Positions 62,526 through 64,000 of a stretch of DNA of 64,000 nt are shown one piece after another (position 1 is the first letter of the stretch; the number at the start of each line of letters is the position of its first letter). The position numbers and the translations under genes are program-made. Under the pieces are notes generated by a model. It saw only the letters and a program-made list of their open reading frames with translations, ran no database searches and had not been told where the DNA came from. The stretch spans positions 1,748,757 through 1,812,756 of the forward strand of contig NZ_JACOPW010000001.1 in assembly GCF_015461845.1 (NCBI RefSeq). Direction: 5' to 3'. The stretch is from Pseudomonas mucoides (lineage in GTDB: Bacteria > Pseudomonadota > Gammaproteobacteria > Pseudomonadales > Pseudomonadaceae).

Positions 62526-62807
62526 TTACTTGTTAACAGCGTCGGTCAGGCCTTTGGCCACAACCAGCTTGATAACTTTCTTGGCAGCGATTTCGATGGC
62601 AGCGCCAGTCGAAGGGTTACGGCCAGTACGGGCAGGACGCTCAGTCACTTTCAGTTTGCCGATACCTGGCAGAGTGATTTCGCCGCCGTTTTCCAGCTGA
62701 TCAGCAACGATTTGGCCCAGTTGGTCCAAAGCGTTACGCGCGGTGGTTTTTGGCGCGTCGATAGCTTCAGCGATGTCGGCGATCAGTTGGTCTTTAGTAA
62801 GAGCCAT
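62526..62807 (-). CDS. hupN: HU family DNA-binding protein
   Basis: A 93-aa nucleoid protein of the HU/IHF fold from the ATG at 62807 (AAGGAA 8 nt upstream): MALTKDQLIADIAEAIDAPK, EITLPGIGKLKVTERPARTG and RNPSTGAAIEIAAKKVIKL, the DNA-binding arm with RNP. Pseudomonads carry several HU genes; by position (between rlmF and ndpA) it corresponds to HupN (inference from remembered gene order). The gap to ndpA (62808-63201, 394 nt) holds no gene I can support; divergent promoters are expected there. Confidence 0.9.
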   Translation of the reverse strand: MALTKDQLIADIAEAIDAPKTTARNALDQLGQIVADQLENGGEITLPGIGKLKVTERPARTGRNPSTGAAIEIAAKKVIKLVVAKGLTDAVNK

Positions 62808-63201
62808 GTAGTGTTCCTTCCCTATCAAATTCATATGGATTGCAGAGTGCAGTGTCAGCCATCGAGCCCGATCTTCTGGATCTGGCACCCTCGGCCAATA
62901 ACCACTGGATCGGGGTTATAGATACCGAAATCAGGGTTTGGTTCGACCTGACAAATGCTGAATGCACGCTTAACGCAGTGACTTCGCGCAAGACGGGGCA
63001 AAACTAGCACAGAGACGGGGAAATATCCGCCTCTAGCTACCCATTTGGTCAGCTTTATTGCTCTAAAACGGGAAAAAAACGCATAAGCGCCGCCGGTCGC
63101 CCCGGATTTACCCTTCATGCCGCGCCAAAACCAGTGGTTGCGGTACACTTGGCACTTTTTCGGGGAGCACGCCCTCCTCTCTTCAATCAGCCGAGAAGCC
63201 C

Positions 63202-64000
63202 ATGCCGATCCGTCATTGCATCGTCCACCTGATCGACAAAAAACCCGACGGCACACCTGCAGTTCTTCACGCCCGCGACTCTGAACTTGCCGAGTCGAGC
63301 GCCATCGAGAACATGCTTGCCGACCTTAACGAGAGCTATAACGCCAAACAAGGCAAGGCCTGGGGTTTCTTCCATGCCGAATCCGGCGCGCACCCGTTCA
63401 GCGGCTGGCTGAAGGAATACTTCGAGGGCGGCAAGGACTTCACGTCGTTCAGCCGGGTGGCAGTGGAACATCTGCAAAAGCTGATGGAAGAGTCAAACCT
63501 CTCAGTAGGCGGCCACGTGCTGTTCGCCCATTACCAGCAGGGCATGACCGATTACCTGGCGATCGCGCTGCTACACCACAGCGAAGGCGTTGCTGTGACG
63601 GATCAGCTGGACGTGACCCCATCCCGCCACCTGGACCTGGGCCAATTGCACCTGGCCGCGCGGATCAACGTGTCCGAATGGCAGAACAACAAACAGTCCA
63701 AGCAGTACATTTCGTTCATCAAAGGCAAGAACGGGAAAAAGGTTTCGGAGTATTTCCGCGACTTCATCGGCTGCCAGGAAGGCGTCGACGGCCCGGGGGA
63801 AACCCGCACCCTGCTCAAGGCGTTCAGTGATTTCGTGGAAAGCGAAGATTTGCCGGAAGAATCCGCCCGCGAGAAAACCAAGACCCTGGTCGATTACGCC
63901 AGCAGCCAGGCCAAGCTCGGCGAACCGATGGGCCTGGAAGAACTCTCCGAGCTGATCGACGAAGAACGTCCGAAAGCGTTCTACGATCACATCCGCAACA
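63202..64000 (+). CDS. ndpA: Nucleoid-associated protein NdpA/YejK (5' part)
   Basis: Starts at the ATG at 63202 and stays open to the end of the window (266 codons of an expected 335 or so). It begins [20 protein letters not shown], with [40 protein letters not shown] and [20 protein letters not shown], the NdpA/YejK family pattern. It binds the nucleoid; function is otherwise unclear. Divergent from the HU gene. Its 3' end is outside the window. Confidence 0.93.
   Translation, partial: MPIRHCIVHLIDKKPDGTPAVLHARDSELAESSAIENMLADLNESYNAKQGKAWGFFHAESGAHPFSGWLKEYFEGGKDFTSFSRVAVEHLQKLMEESNLSVGGHVLFAHYQQGMTDYLAIALLHHSEGVAVTDQLDVTPSRHLDLGQLHLAARINVSEWQNNKQSKQYISFIKGKNGKKVSEYFRDFIGCQEGVDGPGETRTLLKAFSDFVESEDLPEESAREKTKTLVDYASSQAKLGEPMGLEELSELIDEERPKAFYDHIRN

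Noticed and set aside
62808..63201. Regulatory or small RNA gene in the 394-nt hup-ndpA gap
   Set aside because: I see no clear promoter plus terminator pair inside it; it is best read as divergent promoter DNA.

Overview
The window reads as the chromosome of a fluorescent-group Pseudomonas (P. fluorescens complex). The evidence is high-GC third codon positions, gene blocks that match the P. aeruginosa and P. putida orders I remember (recJ-yaeQ ... thrC-hom-dsbC-xerD; ffh-rpsP-rimM-trmD-rplS; nagRAB-nagF-nagE; pdxJ-recO-era-rnc-lepB-lepA; lptF-lptG, pepA-holC-valS), a Pseudomonas-type DUF3509 protein, and many REP/REPIN palindromes of the 'GTGGGAGCGGGCTTGCCCGCGA' kind. I saw no prophage, insertion sequence, CRISPR array, rRNA or tRNA gene. 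Almost all the DNA is core genome.

Layout. 1-3.8 kb: polyamine/GABA uptake and catabolism (end of a YdcV/PotC-like ABC permease, a PatD-like aminobutyraldehyde dehydrogenase, an APC amino-acid permease). 3.9-7.4 kb: a small basic protein, the Tat-exported glucan protein OpgD, and an old-yellow-enzyme reductase. 7.6-14.2 kb: recJ, yaeQ, a class III CoA-transferase, a periplasmic solute-binding protein, a DUF3509 protein, and a BvgS-like sensor that ends after its PAS domain. 14.3-19.1 kb: thrC, hom, dsbC, xerD. 19.2-24.7 kb: a CPA-type antiporter, then the rpsP-rimM-trmD-rplS ribosomal/tRNA-modification operon downstream of ffh. 24.8-33.0 kb: a YpjD/CcsA-like membrane protein, a CorC-family protein, an MHS-family transporter, purT, a VUT-family transporter, DUF1289, a gamma-carbonic anhydrase-like protein, two NUDIX hydrolases and an L,D-transpeptidase. 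33.3-40.6 kb: a complete N-acetylglucosamine PTS operon, nagR-nagA-nagB(II)-nagF-nagE. 40.9-46.9 kb: a YqfO/NIF3-like protein, purL, mltF. 46.9-53.0 kb: lepA-lepB-rnc-era-recO-pdxJ, read leftward. 53.2-64 kb: lptF-lptG, pepA-holC-(hypothetical)-valS, rlmF, an HU protein, and the start of ndpA (yejK).

How the genes work together. The nag cluster is self-contained. NagE imports and phosphorylates GlcNAc using phosphate passed from the EI-HPr-EIIA fusion NagF; NagA deacetylates it; the SIS-domain NagB-II deaminates/isomerises it to fructose-6-P; NagR probably acts at TGGTAT repeats that lie inside a good promoter. The ffh/rpsP and lepA/lepB/rnc/era blocks both serve translation and protein export.

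The most notable points are these. (1) A second, probably non-phosphorylatable EIIB domain at the end of NagE. (2) A kinase-less BvgS-type sensor. (3) Two apparent synteny junctions, mltF/pdxJ and lepA/lptG; the second separates lepA from the mucD gene that usually precedes it. (4) REPIN elements whose spacers carry their own conserved inner inverted repeat, and a ~70-bp tandem array derived from one of them. (5) The candidate NagR operator. I found no convincing new defence or mobile system. Start codons were chosen by family length and Shine-Dalgarno position; no database search was possible.
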